DNA of 43,941 nucleotides from Pelagicoccus mobilis (GTDB lineage Bacteria; Verrucomicrobiota; Verrucomicrobiia; Opitutales; Opitutaceae), in NCBI RefSeq assembly GCF_016595505.1, contig NZ_JAENIL010000055.1:1-43941 (forward strand). Reading direction: 5' to 3'. The notes below the pieces were generated by a model, which worked only from the letters and a program-made list of their open reading frames with translations, was not told the origin of the DNA and made no database searches. Positions 43,930-43,941 of this stretch are shown here, piece by piece. Every line of letters begins with the position of its first letter. Position 1 is the first letter of the stretch. The translations under genes were made by a program, and so were the position numbers.

Positions 43930-43941
43930 TTTGAAAATCTG

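Noticed and set aside
1-43941. CRISPR arrays, tRNA or rRNA genes, integrases, prophage genes
   Set aside because: None recognised on either strand on reading through; no spaced direct repeats of CRISPR type.

Overview
The window looks like chromosomal DNA of a marine, polysaccharide-degrading member of the Verrucomicrobiota, most likely class Opitutia (Opitutales or Pelagicoccus-like). This is an inference from gene content: TonB receptors with an 'ELSPFSVEA'-type N-terminus, many S1 sulfatases, PhoD phosphatases, a hybrid sensor kinase with a C-terminal AraC domain, FucP/FucU, and starts that mostly lack a Shine-Dalgarno sequence. No rRNA, tRNA, CRISPR array, integrase or intact insertion sequence was seen.

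Region by region. Bases 1-5.8 kb hold the tail of an unknown gene, a DinG/XPD-type helicase, a small TPR protein, and a MerR-like regulator 9 bp from a cytoplasmic VIT-vWA protein. Bases 5.8-13.2 kb hold methionine aminopeptidase, a previously hidden 43-codon CxxC gene, and an RND efflux operon (adaptor, pump, TolC-like channel). A divergent TetR gene faces the operon across three matching inverted repeats, but it carries an in-frame TAG stop inside its DNA-binding domain. Bases 13.3-16.4 kb hold a Tat-exported FAD oxidoreductase and a membrane-anchored protein. At about 16.9 kb the 3' end of a TonB receptor gene (minus strand) is fused directly to the 3' end of a hybrid histidine kinase gene (plus strand). 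Both have lost their 5' ends, as expected if one deletion removed the heads of a divergent pair.

Bases 18-23.5 kb are an L-fucose uptake block: an AraC regulator divergent from an aldo/keto reductase, a zinc alcohol dehydrogenase, a FucP permease and the FucU mutarotase. Bases 23.7-28.8 kb hold a fasciclin protein, a membrane-anchored coiled-coil protein, and two adjacent lipoproteins (FG-GAP and TPR). Bases 28.9-33 kb hold a large TonB receptor with a long, possibly structured leader, divergent from a LacI regulator. Bases 34-43.9 kb, all on the minus strand, hold two PhoD-type phosphatases, two S1 sulfatases, a DUF5060/apiosidase-like glycosidase and a divergent GH29 fucosidase.

Taken together the right half reads as a sulfated-fucan utilisation region: secreted sulfatases and glycosidases trim the polymer, the TonB system and lipoproteins import fragments, and FucP/FucU with the two dehydrogenases feed fucose into metabolism. 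Fuconolactonase, fuconate dehydratase, aldolase and sulfatase-maturation genes are absent here, so the pathway must be completed elsewhere. Non-coding signals of note are a three-copy double-hairpin repeat (one copy supplies a gene's stop codon), a two-block element shared upstream of the two glycosidase genes, and C/A-rich leaders containing CCAACC upstream of several surface genes.
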